39,547 nt of DNA from an uncultured Eubacteriales bacterium (GTDB lineage Bacteria > Bacillota > Clostridia > Oscillospirales > CAG-272). Positions 16,844 through 25,864 of this stretch are shown here, piece by piece (positions within the stretch are counted from its first letter, which is position 1; each line of letters opens with the position of its first letter). The translations under genes and the position numbers were made by a program. Location of the stretch: NCBI GenBank assembly GCA_958414825.1, contig CATYXQ010000013.1, positions 1-39,547 on the forward strand, in the 5' to 3' direction. The notes beneath the pieces are model-generated. The model was not told the origin of the DNA. It searched no databases and was given only the letters and a program-made list of their open reading frames with translations.

Positions 16844-17890
16844 ATGGTTAAAATTGATATTATATCCGGCTTTTTGGGCGCGGGAAAAACAACACTCATC
16901 AAAAAACTGCTGACCGAAGCGTTTTCGAGTGAAAAGATCGTGCTGATCGAAAACGAATTCGGCGAAATCGGCATTGACGGCGGATTTTTAAAAGAGGCCG
17001 GCGTAGAGATCACAGAGATGAATTCCGGCTGTATTTGCTGCAGCTTGGTCGGAGATTTCGGGAAAGCGCTTTCGGAGGTACTCTCGCGTTTTTCTCCCGA
17101 CCGCATTTTGATTGAGCCGTCCGGCGTCGGAAAACTCAGCGATATTATAAAAGCCGTTGAAAATCTTGACAATCCGAATATTTATTTAAACAGTTATTCG
17201 GCTGTTGTCGATGCTAAAAAATGTCGGCTGTATATGAAAAACTTCGGTGAATTTTTCTGCAATCAAATCGAGTACGCAAAAGCGATCATCCTGAGCCGTA
17301 CAGATGCCCTCTCAGAAAGCAAACTTCACGAAACCATAGAACTGATCCGCAAAATAAACGCCGATGCCGAAGTGATCGCCACACCGTGGACGCAGCTTGC
17401 CGGTACACAGATTTTGAATGCGATGGAGCAAAGCGCATCTATGGAAAAGGCACTTGCCGAAGAAGTCTCGCATCATTGTCATGAGGAATCCCATGTACAC
17501 CATAAACACGATGCGTCCTGTATATGTCCCGCCTGCTCGCACGAAGTACATGAACACGAGCATAAACATGAAGATCACTGCGGATGTCATAATGAGCATG
17601 AGCATCATCACCATCATGCGGACGAGATCTTTACATCCGTAGGCTTTGAAACGGTGCGCACATATACAGAAGAAGAAATCCGAGCTATTCTCGGCAAACT
17701 TGAAAATCCCGCCCTTGGAACCATTCTACGTGCTAAAGGAATTGTCTGTGCCGAAAACCAGTGGATCTATTTTGACTTTGTTCCCGGCGAGGCAAACATT
17801 CGTTTCGGCGCTGCGGAAACAATCGGGAAAATATGCGTAATCGGTTCAAATATTCAAAAAGAAGCTTTGCAGCATCTTTTCGGAGTATAA
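16844..17890 (+). CDS. CobW/COG0523 G3E GTPase with His-rich metal-binding insert
   Basis: This 348-residue cytosolic GTPase belongs to the metal-chaperone family that delivers zinc, cobalt or other metals using GTP. The P-loop GFLGAGKTT is at 9-17. The GCICC motif (Cys63, Cys65, Cys66) supplies the CxCC metal site, and ENEFGEIGID and LIEPSGVG match the Walker B and guanine regions. A long insert at about 208-260 is packed with His, Cys and acidic residues, including HEHHHHH, and probably buffers metal. The CobW C-terminal domain follows (about 262-348). It is followed after 1 nt by a second GTPase, so translation is coupled. The metal is not shown by sequence; zinc is most likely given the His richness. 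Confidence 0.9.
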   Translation: MVKIDIISGFLGAGKTTLIKKLLTEAFSSEKIVLIENEFGEIGIDGGFLKEAGVEITEMNSGCICCSLVGDFGKALSEVLSRFSPDRILIEPSGVGKLSDIIKAVENLDNPNIYLNSYSAVVDAKKCRLYMKNFGEFFCNQIEYAKAIILSRTDALSESKLHETIELIRKINADAEVIATPWTQLAGTQILNAMEQSASMEKALAEEVSHHCHEESHVHHKHDASCICPACSHEVHEHEHKHEDHCGCHNEHEHHHHHADEIFTSVGFETVRTYTEEEIRAILGKLENPALGTILRAKGIVCAENQWIYFDFVPGEANIRFGAAETIGKICVIGSNIQKEALQHLFGV

Positions 17891-17891
17891 A

Positions 17892-18833
17892 ATGGAAGTA
17901 CAGGTTTATTTGTTTACCGGTTTCCTGGATTCCGGCAAAACCACATTTATTCGCGACACGCTGACGGACAAGCGTTTCAATGATAAAGAGCCGACTCTCC
18001 TTATTTTGTGTGAAGACGGAGAGGAAGAATACGATCCGAATGCGCCGTACATGAAAAATGTAACGATTCAGGCGCTGGATAACCCGGAAGAAATCAATGA
18101 AGAAAATCTTACCCGCATGGCGTTGAAAGCACATGCCAAAAAAGTCATTGTCGAGTACAACGGTATGTGGATGCTGAATGACTTTTATCAGCGTATGCCG
18201 GAAAATTGGGCGGTTTATCAGGAACTGATGTTTGCAGATGCGTCAAGCTTTGCGGCCTACAACGCCAATATGCGCAACTTAATTTATGATAAACTGAGCA
18301 GTTGCGAAATTGTAATCTTCAACCGCTGTACAGAACAAACGAATAAAGAAGCGCTGCACAAAATCGTCCGCGGTGTCAGCCGTCAAACCGAAATTGCTTA
18401 TGAGTACACGGACGGTCATGCCGAGTATGACAATATTGAGGATCCCCTCCCTTTCGACCTGAATGCCGATGTTGTCCGAATTTCGGATCGGGACTATGCT
18501 CTTTGGTACCGCGACACAACCGAGAATATGCAAAAATATGATGGCCTTACCGTATCCTTCAAAGCGCTTGTTGCAGTCGGAAAAGATTTTTCCGATGATA
18601 CGTTTATCGGCGGACGCCGGCTAATGACCTGCTGCGCCGACGACACGGTTTATGCAGGATTTGTTTGCAAATGCAAAGATCGAGCCAGACTGAAAAACGG
18701 CGACTGGGCTGAACTGACTGGGAAAATGGAAATACGCTTCAATCAGCTGTACGGTAGAAAAGGCCCTGTGATTACCATACAAAAAGCCGAAATTACGGAA
18801 CCGCCCAAGGAACCGGTCGCAACATTCTACTAA
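17892..18833 (+). CDS. CobW-like GTPase fused to a YcgQ/TIGR03943-like domain
   Basis: This 313-residue protein has an N-terminal G3E-type P-loop (GFLDSGKTT, 10-18) but no CxCC motif and no His-rich insert. From about residue 195 the sequence changes to a domain resembling the C-terminal half of YcgQ/TIGR03943 proteins. These are partners of the YcgR-type (DUF318) permeases; the clues are RRLMTCCADDTVYAGF, then NGDWAELTGKMEI and a closing PKEP segment. The fusion suggests a GTPase working with a membrane permease in metal or other small-solute export. No such permease is in the window. Its ATG is 1 nt after the stop of the first GTPase, so the two are made together. The domain call is by eye and should be checked by profile search. 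Confidence 0.75.
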   Translation: MEVQVYLFTGFLDSGKTTFIRDTLTDKRFNDKEPTLLILCEDGEEEYDPNAPYMKNVTIQALDNPEEINEENLTRMALKAHAKKVIVEYNGMWMLNDFYQRMPENWAVYQELMFADASSFAAYNANMRNLIYDKLSSCEIVIFNRCTEQTNKEALHKIVRGVSRQTEIAYEYTDGHAEYDNIEDPLPFDLNADVVRISDRDYALWYRDTTENMQKYDGLTVSFKALVAVGKDFSDDTFIGGRRLMTCCADDTVYAGFVCKCKDRARLKNGDWAELTGKMEIRFNQLYGRKGPVITIQKAEITEPPKEPVATFY

Positions 18834-18889
18834 TCAAATCAATTTCAGAAAGAACACCGCCGCAGCGTTTGTTTTGTGTCGCAAGGGAG

Positions 18890-19402
18890 TAATTTAAGTA
18901 ATATATACCTGAAAAGAGAAATTCTTCCGAGCACCGCTTTTTCAGGCAGTCTTTGCTGCGGAACATGTGAAGACTTCCAATGCAAAAGCTGTCACCGTTT
19001 TTAGATTATGCAGCACAATTTGATCAAGCACATTTTCTCGGATATAGTGCATTGTGCAGTCGGTTATGCGCTTTTTGTATCAGATACAGGCGAATACATT
19101 TTCTTTCACGCTGTGCAGATACACCCTTTTCACACAGTCGCCACAAAAAAGATATACGGCATATTTATCGTTTTCGCCATGCTTGTCAGACTGTCTGCGG
19201 CTTTCGTAGGATTTTTGAGGTTTTGCGATCCGCTATGCCTACGTGGGTATCTTTGAATATGAAAATATTTTCGGGATCATTTTTCAATCTCTTCTTCAGC
19301 TTGTTGAATTTTGAATAGGTCTTGAAATTAACGGTATCACCGACATATTCTTAGTTAGCAAGCATCGTCCGAACCGTTGTCTGTACCAATATATGGTTTA
19401 GA
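18890..19402 (-). pseudogene. Remnant of a large serine recombinase (TndX/DUF4368 type)
   Basis: Read leftward, the frame starting at 19402 gives a decayed but clear recombinase segment. It contains TVRTMLAN-stop-EYVGDTVNFKTYSK and NDPENIFIFKDTH, the usual recombinase-domain end. After a frameshift near 19205-19215 a zinc ribbon follows (YLFCGDCVKRVYLH, then FACI-stop-YKKRITDCTMHYIRENVLDQIVL). At least three stops and one frameshift are present. The catalytic domain and the C-terminal tail are missing. The remnant touches the kdpE stop codon with no gap. It differs from the intact recombinase at 368-1879, so it records an older element next to the kdp cluster. The left limit is approximate. 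Confidence 0.8.
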
Positions 19403-20104
19403 TCACTCCACTTTCAGCATCCGATAACCGACGCCGATATGCGTCTGAATGTACTGTGGGGAACCCGGTTCTTTTTCCAACTTCTTCCGAAGCGTGGCCA
19501 TAAAGACACGCAGCGAGGCAATATCATTCTCCCAACTGCTACCCCATATTTTCTGTGTGATAAAGGTATGCGTCAAAACCTTTCCTATATTTTGAGAAAG
19601 CAGGCATAAAAGCTTATACTCAATCGGCGTCAGGTGCAATTCTTCCTCATTCAAGTAAGCACATCCGGCAGCATAATCCACGCGAAGCCGACCGTTTGTG
19701 AAGACGGCGGATTCTGACGGCGATTCATTCTGCATCATCATAATTCTTCGCTGTGTAACGCGAAGGCGGGCTAAAAGTTCCTCCACCGAGAAAGGCTTTG
19801 TGAGATAATCGTCCGCTCCGGCATCCAGTGCGTCAATCTTATCCGTATCCTCGCTCCGCGCACTGATGACGATGATCGGCATATTAGACCATGTCCGGAT
19901 TTTTTTGATAACTTCAACGCCGTCTATATCCGGCAATCCCAAATCCAACAGAACAATATCCGGATTATGAGAGGACGCCTCCAAAATCGCTGATTCACCG
20001 TTAGGTGCAGTTAAATAGCGGTAATCATGCGCCCTTAAGGTCGTTGTTATCAGGTTTTTGACGGATGAATCGTCTTCTACAACTAAAATAAGCGGTTTAT
20101 TCAT
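19403..20104 (-). CDS. kdpE: Response regulator of the potassium system
   Basis: This 233-residue OmpR-family regulator has a receiver domain (1-120) with acidic pocket EDD at 10-12, phospho-acceptor Asp54 in VLLDLGLPD, and YLTKPF. The C-terminal winged helix (about 135-233) carries LTPIEYKLLCLLSQNIGKVLTH and the closing GVGYRM. It should bind direct-repeat sites in front of the kdp promoters when KdpD signals low potassium or turgor. The start at 20104 overlaps the kdpD stop by 8 nt, giving coupled translation. A longer upstream frame would run far into kdpD and is rejected. The gene ends directly against a recombinase relic with no visible terminator. Confidence 0.95.
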   Translation of the reverse strand: MNKPLILVVEDDSSVKNLITTTLRAHDYRYLTAPNGESAILEASSHNPDIVLLDLGLPDIDGVEVIKKIRTWSNMPIIVISARSEDTDKIDALDAGADDYLTKPFSVEELLARLRVTQRRIMMMQNESPSESAVFTNGRLRVDYAAGCAYLNEEELHLTPIEYKLLCLLSQNIGKVLTHTFITQKIWGSSWENDIASLRVFMATLRKKLEKEPGSPQYIQTHIGVGYRMLKVE

Positions 20105-22796
20105 GTATTTGTACCTCCCCGGCAGGTAATGTAAAAGTAAATACCGTTCCGTGCGGTGTATTGTCTGAAACAGTAATCGTGCCGCCGTGCGCATTGATAA
20201 TGGATTTGCACAGCGACAGGCCAAGCCCTAAGCTGCGCCTGCTGTCTGCAATTTGATTGGCGCCACTGTAAAACATATCGAACACTTTGGCCTTCATTTC
20301 ATCGGGAATCCCTTCACCGTTGTCAGCTATGGCAACAACGGCCTTATCCCCCTGCTTTTTCGTCTTTATTGTAATATGAGAACCCTTAGGCGTATATTTT
20401 ATCGCATTATCAACAATGTTGATAATGACCTGAACAATTAGTCTTGCGTCCATCTTGGCAAGGAGAAAATCCTCCTCATTCTCTACTGTAATATGATGTT
20501 CCACACTTTTGCGGTTTACATGGTGCAGGGCCTCCGCAATGACATCATCCATCAAATCATCAGAAATCCGAATATTCAGCCGTCCTTCTTCTATCCGTGT
20601 TACGGCAAGCAAATTTTCCACCAAATTGATCAGCCACATGGAATCGTCATAAATATCGGTGTAAAGCCGTTTTTTTGTATCCTCGTCAAACGAACTGCCG
20701 TTTGAGAGAAGATTGCTCGCATTTCCGGAAATAGAGGTCAGCGGTGTACGAAGATCGTGGGAAATCGCCCGAAGAAGATTAGCCCGAAGCTGCTCGTTTT
20801 TAGCAAGAATCGCAGCTTCTTCTTTTTCTCTAGCATTTTTTTCATTTTCCAGTGCCAAGGCGCACTCACCGAGAATAGACAGCAGAATACTGTTTTCAAA
20901 TGCATCAAGAGGCTGTTCGCCGATAACAATTCCTACAACACCGTACACCCTGTCGTTTACCCGAACAGCAAGATACAGGCATTTTGCGGTGGAGAGCGTA
21001 TTAGTCGTAGCTCCTGCGTGTTTGTTGTTCTTCAACACCCATGCCGCTACGCCCTTTTCATTAGCGGATGTGCAGCTTTCATCCAAGGTGTCGGTAGCGG
21101 GAAAAACATGTGCCTCCCCAAGCAAGCCGTCCTCTACCAAATAAAATACAACGTCTTTTCCAAGCAGCTTGATAAGTTGATTCGATGTAGCGGAAACAAT
21201 TTCGTTCTGACTTTGTGCTTGCTGTAAAAGCTGGTTCGTATCAAATAAAACTTTTGTGCGGTACGCAGACTGTGCCGACTGCTTGGCGTGATTTTTGAGC
21301 CGAATGGCAAGAGAGCCTGTTAGAAAAGCGGCAAGAAACATAATAACAAAAGTAACGGGATACCCCCGATCATATGCTTGCAGCGAAAATTCCGGATCAG
21401 TAAAGAAAAAGTTGAACGCCAAAACGCTGACGATTGAGGAGATCAGGCTGTAAACACGGTGCGTTGTTATGACCGAAGTAAGCAGCACACCGAGAACATA
21501 AACGGTAATAATATTGGCTTCTACAAACCCTAAATTCTGGAACAGAAAACCAATGCAACTTGCCGCAACCAGAATACCAATGCTTTTGCAAATATCCGAA
21601 GCTGAAAATACAATACTATTTTTTTTCCTTGCCTTTTTCGCGCGGTAAGCAGAAATGCCGGAAACTGTGTCCGGAATAATATGCACATCCAGGTTCGGCG
21701 CATTGGCAATTAGCTTTTCCGTTAAGGTTGGTTTACCAAATATGCGCTTTTTTGTGGCGGAACTTCGTCCGATTACAATTTTGGAAACGCCGGACAGCCG
21801 GGCGAATTCTGCGATCTGAAACGGGATATCGTCGCCGTATACGGTTTCTATTTTGGCACCGAGTTGTTGGGCCAGATGTATATTAGAACGCAGCCTTTTT
21901 TCATCCTCTTCTTTCATAGCGGAAAAATCCGGCGTTTCTACAAACAACGCCGTAAAAGCGCTGCGAAATGCATTTGCCATTCTGGCGGCGGTTCGAATAA
22001 GCTTAGCATTGGAGGGAGAGGGAGAAAGACATACAAGAATATGCTCGTCTGTATGATAATCGCTGCGGTTTTTAATCCTGGTGTTTTCTGTCAGAATATT
22101 CACACGATCCGCACAGCGGCGCAGAGCAATCTCTCTGAGCGCCGTTAAATTCTCTACTGTAAAAAAATGATTCACTGCGCGCTTTGCCTGCGTTTCTTTA
22201 TATACATCGCCTGCATTTAGTCGATCAATCAACTCCTGTGGCTCAATATCCACAAGCTCCACCTGATCGGCATGATCAAAAACAGAGTCGGGGATGCGTT
22301 CCCGCACCAAAACGCCGGTAATAGAAGCAACCGTATCGTTCAGGCTTTCAATGTGCTGTACATTCACGGTGGTATATACATCAATACCAGCGCGCAACAG
22401 TTCCTCGATGTCCTGATAGCGTTTGGCATGGCGGCTACCTTCTGCGTTGGTATGAGCAAGTTCATCCACAAGAATCAGCTGCGGTTTTCTTTGAAGGGCG
22501 GCATCCAGATCAAATTCATGAAGCGTAATACCGTTATATTGAACGCATTTATTTGAAATCAATTCCAAACCGCCCAGCAGGGCGGCTGTTTTCGGCCGTG
22601 CGTGAGGTTCTATATATCCCGCCACCACATCAATACCGTTCCGTTTTGCCACATGTGCGGCTTTGAGCATAGCATAGGTCTTGCCTACTCCAGCGGCATA
22701 CCCGAAAAAGATTTTTAGACGGCCTCTTGTTTTATTTTGTTCTTCTTCCTGAATGGCTTTTAACAATTGAGCAGTTGTTTGACTGTTTTCACCCAC
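20097..22796 (-). CDS. kdpD: Potassium/turgor sensor histidine kinase
   Basis: This 899-residue membrane sensor kinase is full length. Its order is the KdpD N-terminal domain with Walker A GYAAGVGKT (32-40) and VDELAHTN, a universal-stress-like domain (about 250-370), and a DUF4118 four-helix membrane block (about 395-505). A GAF-like region (about 525-660) follows, then HisKA with phospho-acceptor His680 in AISHDLRTPLTS, and the HATPase domain with NAIKYTP and ADNGEGIP. It phosphorylates KdpE. The start codon is GTG at 22796, with GAGGTG 7 nt upstream. It is transcribed from its own promoter region downstream of a terminator after kdpC, rather than only by read-through. Confidence 0.96.
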   Translation of the reverse strand: MGENSQTTAQLLKAIQEEEQNKTRGRLKIFFGYAAGVGKTYAMLKAAHVAKRNGIDVVAGYIEPHARPKTAALLGGLELISNKCVQYNGITLHEFDLDAALQRKPQLILVDELAHTNAEGSRHAKRYQDIEELLRAGIDVYTTVNVQHIESLNDTVASITGVLVRERIPDSVFDHADQVELVDIEPQELIDRLNAGDVYKETQAKRAVNHFFTVENLTALREIALRRCADRVNILTENTRIKNRSDYHTDEHILVCLSPSPSNAKLIRTAARMANAFRSAFTALFVETPDFSAMKEEDEKRLRSNIHLAQQLGAKIETVYGDDIPFQIAEFARLSGVSKIVIGRSSATKKRIFGKPTLTEKLIANAPNLDVHIIPDTVSGISAYRAKKARKKNSIVFSASDICKSIGILVAASCIGFLFQNLGFVEANIITVYVLGVLLTSVITTHRVYSLISSIVSVLAFNFFFTDPEFSLQAYDRGYPVTFVIMFLAAFLTGSLAIRLKNHAKQSAQSAYRTKVLFDTNQLLQQAQSQNEIVSATSNQLIKLLGKDVVFYLVEDGLLGEAHVFPATDTLDESCTSANEKGVAAWVLKNNKHAGATTNTLSTAKCLYLAVRVNDRVYGVVGIVIGEQPLDAFENSILLSILGECALALENEKNAREKEEAAILAKNEQLRANLLRAISHDLRTPLTSISGNASNLLSNGSSFDEDTKKRLYTDIYDDSMWLINLVENLLAVTRIEEGRLNIRISDDLMDDVIAEALHHVNRKSVEHHITVENEEDFLLAKMDARLIVQVIINIVDNAIKYTPKGSHITIKTKKQGDKAVVAIADNGEGIPDEMKAKVFDMFYSGANQIADSRRSLGLGLSLCKSIINAHGGTITVSDNTPHGTVFTFTLPAGEVQIHE

Positions 22797-22822
22797 GGTT
22801 TTTCACCTCGTATTACGGTTTT

Positions 22823-22887
22823 ATTATAATCGATATCATATAAAAGCGAAAAAAGCATTTTAACGCCTGCATTAAGATTGTATAAAG
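22823..22887 (-). promoter_or_regulatory. kdpD promoter with candidate KdpE site
   Basis: On the minus strand a site at 22887-22870 has half-sites CTTTAT and CTTAAT in direct repeat with an 11-bp period, typical of OmpR-family binding. A weak -35 TTTCGC (22851-22846) and a good -10 TATAAT (22828-22823) follow with a 17-nt spacer. A poor -35 below an activator site fits positive control and autoregulation. Confidence 0.5.
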
Positions 22888-23040
22888 ATTATATCGCATT
22901 TTCGTCTTTTTTTCAATTTAAGTATGGTCGGAGACAACCGTACAGATAAAAACGCACTGCCTCAACAACCTGTATCATCGTAAATTCATCTTTGCGTCTC
23001 CTTTATTCTATCTTTATCTGCATTAAATGTTCGTGATGGT

Positions 23041-23058
23041 ATTAAGATTGCATAAAGA
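23041..23058 (-). promoter_or_regulatory. Second candidate KdpE site upstream of kdpD
   Basis: The sequence here matches the site at 22870-22887 in all but one position of the core ATTAAGATTG(T/C)ATAAAGA. It overlaps the foot of the kdpC terminator. Two near-identical copies 171 bp apart are unlikely by chance in this 317-nt gap. Confidence 0.45.
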
Positions 23059-23089
23059 AAGGCAGAAGAACCGAAATTCTTCTGCTTTT
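23058..23089 (-). terminator. Terminator after kdpC
   Basis: A 13-bp stem (23058-23070/23077-23089) with a 6-nt loop is followed on the minus strand by a U-rich stretch. It separates the structural kdp transcript from kdpDE. Confidence 0.6.
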
Positions 23090-23113
23090 CAAATAATATT
23101 CAATCTGTATGCT

Positions 23114-23782
23114 TTATGACTTTACATCAATCAGCCCCATCGCAATGCCGATATCAATGTTAACCTGTACCACATTTACTGTATCCTCGCCGAAAATACC
23201 CAACAGTTTGCCGTTGGTGTGTTTCTTGACAATGTTGCGAATTTCATCCTCGCTGAGGCCGGAGGCCTCTGCAATGCGGGGAATCTGAATTTCTGCCGAT
23301 TCCGGGGAAATGTGCGGGTCAAGCCCGGAACCGGAAGCCGTCAGCAGGTCGGTGGGAATATCCTCCCGTTTCACATCGGGATTTTTTTCAAGAAATATGG
23401 CAATAGCTTCCTCTACCCGTTTAATAAGCTCGGGATTGGACGGTGCATAGTTGTTCGATCCGGAACCAATTCCGGGAAACTCTGTTCCATCCTGATACGT
23501 TTTGTTTCCGTCCTCATTTTCCTCGTATACATTATAATGATACGCGGAGGGGCGGCTCCACATATAATAATCCTGCAAAAATTCCTGTCCTACATGCTCT
23601 GCTGCAACTGCCTTGCCGTTTACTTCTATCAGGCTGCCGCCCGCCTGATGCGGGAAAAACAAGGCAGAAAGTCCGCTCAGTAAAACCGGAAACAGCAATC
23701 CGCAGATCAACATCAACACCAGCGACACAACGACTGCCTGCCGGGTGTTATGTAAAAAAACTTTTGCACGTTCTTTCATCAT
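23114..23782 (-). CDS. kdpC: Potassium-transporting ATPase subunit C
   Basis: This 222-residue subunit stabilises the KdpFABC complex and assists ATP-dependent potassium uptake. It has one N-terminal membrane helix (about 16-38) and a periplasm-side/extracellular domain. KdpC signatures include SRPSAYHYN, SGSGLDPHISPESAEIQIPRIA and the closing VNVVQVNIDI. The start at 23782 follows AAAGGAG with 7-nt spacing, 12 nt after kdpB. It is the last gene of the structural operon. Confidence 0.95.
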   Translation of the reverse strand: MMKERAKVFLHNTRQAVVVSLVLMLICGLLFPVLLSGLSALFFPHQAGGSLIEVNGKAVAAEHVGQEFLQDYYMWSRPSAYHYNVYEENEDGNKTYQDGTEFPGIGSGSNNYAPSNPELIKRVEEAIAIFLEKNPDVKREDIPTDLLTASGSGLDPHISPESAEIQIPRIAEASGLSEDEIRNIVKKHTNGKLLGIFGEDTVNVVQVNIDIGIAMGLIDVKS

Positions 23783-23794
23783 GAAAAATCTCCT

Positions 23795-25849
23795 TTACAA
23801 ACCAAGTAGCGCTAAAAGCGGGTGAATGAGCAAATCTATAATTTTAATACCGATAAACGGAGTGATGATACCGCCGACGCCGAAGATCATCATATTCCGC
23901 AACAGTGTTTTCCCAGAAGACATGGGGCGGTATTTTACGCCTTTCATCGCCAGCGGAATCAAACACGGAATAATAATTGCGTTGAAGATCAGAGCCGAAA
24001 GAATCGCACTGTAAGGCGTTGCCAGATGCATGATATTCAGCATACCCAACTGCGGGATAGCCTGCATAAACATAGCCGGGATAATCGCAAAGTACTTGGC
24101 AATATCGTTGGCAATTGAGAAAGTTGTCAGGCTTCCTCGTGTGATAAGCAGCTGCTTACCGATTTCCACAACCTCCAGAATCTTTGTCGGGTCGGAATCC
24201 AAATCCACCATATTAGCGGCTTCCTTAGCAGCGGTGGTGCCGCTGTTCATGGCGAGCCCCACATTTGCCTGTGCCAGGGCGGGAGCATCGTTGGTGCCGT
24301 CTCCGGTCATTGCGACGATCTTGCCCTCTCCCTGCTCTTTTTTGATGACGTCAATTTTATCCTCCGGCTTGCACTCTGCAATAAATCCATCTACGCCGGC
24401 TTCTTTGGCAATGGTTGCCGCAGTCAGCGGGTTATCGCCAGTACACATAATGGTTTTAATGCCAATAGCGCGTAGCCGCTCAAACCGTTCCGCCATACCG
24501 GCTTTTACAGTATCTTTCAGATAAATAACGCCGAGAATGCGATTATTTTCGCAGACGGTTAAGGGGGTTCCGCCAAGAGAAGAAATCTTTTCGACTTCCT
24601 CCCGCAGGTTTTTCGGAATGCGGCCGCCCTGCTCTTGAACGTATGACTCAATCGCTTCGGCAGCGCCTTTGCGGATTCTGGTTCCGTCAGGAAGATCTAC
24701 ACCGCTCATACGAGTCTGTGCGGTGAATTCAATAAAACGGGAACCCGGCATTTCTGTGCTGCTGTCCCCCATGCGGCGGGCAAGCTCCAGAGTTGATTTA
24801 CCCTCCGGCGTATCATCATGGAGGCAGGTCAGCGCCGCACATCGAATCAGCTCGCTGCGGTCTGCGCCCTCCACCGGGAAGAAATCGGCTGCCAACCGAT
24901 TTCCGTAAGTAATCGTACCGGTTTTATCCAAAATCATGGTATCCACATCGCCGCAGGCTTCTACCGCCTTACCGGACATGGCGATCACATTAAAGCGGGT
25001 AACACGATCCATGCCGGCAATACCAATGGCGGAAAGCAAGCCGCCTATAGTGGTCGGAATCAGGCAGACAGCCAATGCAATCAAGGTGGATATCTGAAGC
25101 TGAACACCGGAATACACACCAATCGGATACAGAGTGACGATAACAATCATAAAGATAATCGTCAGAGACACCAGCAAAGTGTTCAGCGCAATCTCATTCG
25201 GCGTTTTTTTACGGGAAGCCCCCTCAACAAGGGCAATCATGCGATCCAGAAAACTGTTTCCGGGATCGGAGGAGATACGGATTTTCAGCCAGTCGGAAAC
25301 CACCGTCGTGCCGCCGGTAACTGAGCAAAAGTCGCCGCCTGATTCTCTGACTACCGGAGCAGATTCACCGGTAATAGCGGATTCATCCACCGAAGCGATG
25401 CCTTCGATAACCTCACCATCTCCGGGAATAATTTCACCAGCGGAAACCAGCACAATATCATCCTTTTTCAGTTCACTGGAACGGATGTCTTTTTCGGAAC
25501 CGTCTGCGTTTAGCAGATGCGCTGCGGTATCCTTCTGTGTTTTTTTCAAGCTTGCCGCCTGTGCCTTGCCTCGGCCTTCCGCCACAGATTCAGCAAAGTT
25601 GGCGAACAACACAGTGACAAACAAGACCACACAGACGATGATGTTATATGCACGGAGATTACTTGTTGCCACATCACCAAACAGTCCCGGAAAAAAAGAA
25701 AGCAATAAAGTGATAAAACAGCCTACTTCTACCACAAACATAACCGGATTTTTCATCATATAGCGTGGATTTAATTTTACAAAGGAACCGATAATCGCCT
25801 GACGAAATATTTCCGACGTAATCAGTTTCTTATTTTGTTCTTTACTCAT
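23795..25849 (-). CDS. kdpB: Potassium-transporting P-type ATPase subunit B
   Basis: This 684-residue catalytic subunit hydrolyses ATP to drive potassium import. The P-type motifs are complete: TGES at 160-163, the transmembrane CLIPTTIGG segment (262-270), phosphorylated Asp308 in ILDKTGT, and GDGTNDAPALAQANVG in the hinge. The length equals that of other KdpB proteins. In E. coli KdpB the Ser of TGES is an inhibitory phosphorylation site, and the equivalent Ser163 is present. AGGAGG lies 10 nt before ATG 25849, 15 nt after kdpA. Confidence 0.97.
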   Translation of the reverse strand: MSKEQNKKLITSEIFRQAIIGSFVKLNPRYMMKNPVMFVVEVGCFITLLLSFFPGLFGDVATSNLRAYNIIVCVVLFVTVLFANFAESVAEGRGKAQAASLKKTQKDTAAHLLNADGSEKDIRSSELKKDDIVLVSAGEIIPGDGEVIEGIASVDESAITGESAPVVRESGGDFCSVTGGTTVVSDWLKIRISSDPGNSFLDRMIALVEGASRKKTPNEIALNTLLVSLTIIFMIVIVTLYPIGVYSGVQLQISTLIALAVCLIPTTIGGLLSAIGIAGMDRVTRFNVIAMSGKAVEACGDVDTMILDKTGTITYGNRLAADFFPVEGADRSELIRCAALTCLHDDTPEGKSTLELARRMGDSSTEMPGSRFIEFTAQTRMSGVDLPDGTRIRKGAAEAIESYVQEQGGRIPKNLREEVEKISSLGGTPLTVCENNRILGVIYLKDTVKAGMAERFERLRAIGIKTIMCTGDNPLTAATIAKEAGVDGFIAECKPEDKIDVIKKEQGEGKIVAMTGDGTNDAPALAQANVGLAMNSGTTAAKEAANMVDLDSDPTKILEVVEIGKQLLITRGSLTTFSIANDIAKYFAIIPAMFMQAIPQLGMLNIMHLATPYSAILSALIFNAIIIPCLIPLAMKGVKYRPMSSGKTLLRNMMIFGVGGIITPFIGIKIIDLLIHPLLALLGL

Positions 25850-25864
25850 AACAGCAATACCTCC

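Larger units (their letters stand above)
22797..23113 (-). other. kdpC-kdpD intergenic control region
   Basis: This 317-nt gap holds, in leftward order, a hairpin terminator after kdpC (23058-23089), a candidate KdpE site (23041-23058), a second such site (22870-22887) and a kdpD promoter. Between the two sites are two minute ORFs. An AAGGAG site (22998-23003) precedes an ATG at 22989 encoding only four residues, whose stop overlaps the ATG at 22978 of a 21-residue ORF ending at 22913. I do not recognise the short peptide, and it may be chance. Confidence 0.5.

Noticed and set aside
17470..17625. His-codon-rich stretch in the first CobW gene as a simple-sequence artefact
   Set aside because: The CAT/CAC codons are interspersed with Glu, Cys and Asp codons and the frame continues into the conserved C-terminal domain, so it is a true metal-binding insert.
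18980..19318. Plus-strand ORFs of about 80-110 codons between the GTPase gene and kdpE
   Set aside because: The opposite strand carries clear recombinase remnants, so these are shadows of a pseudogene.
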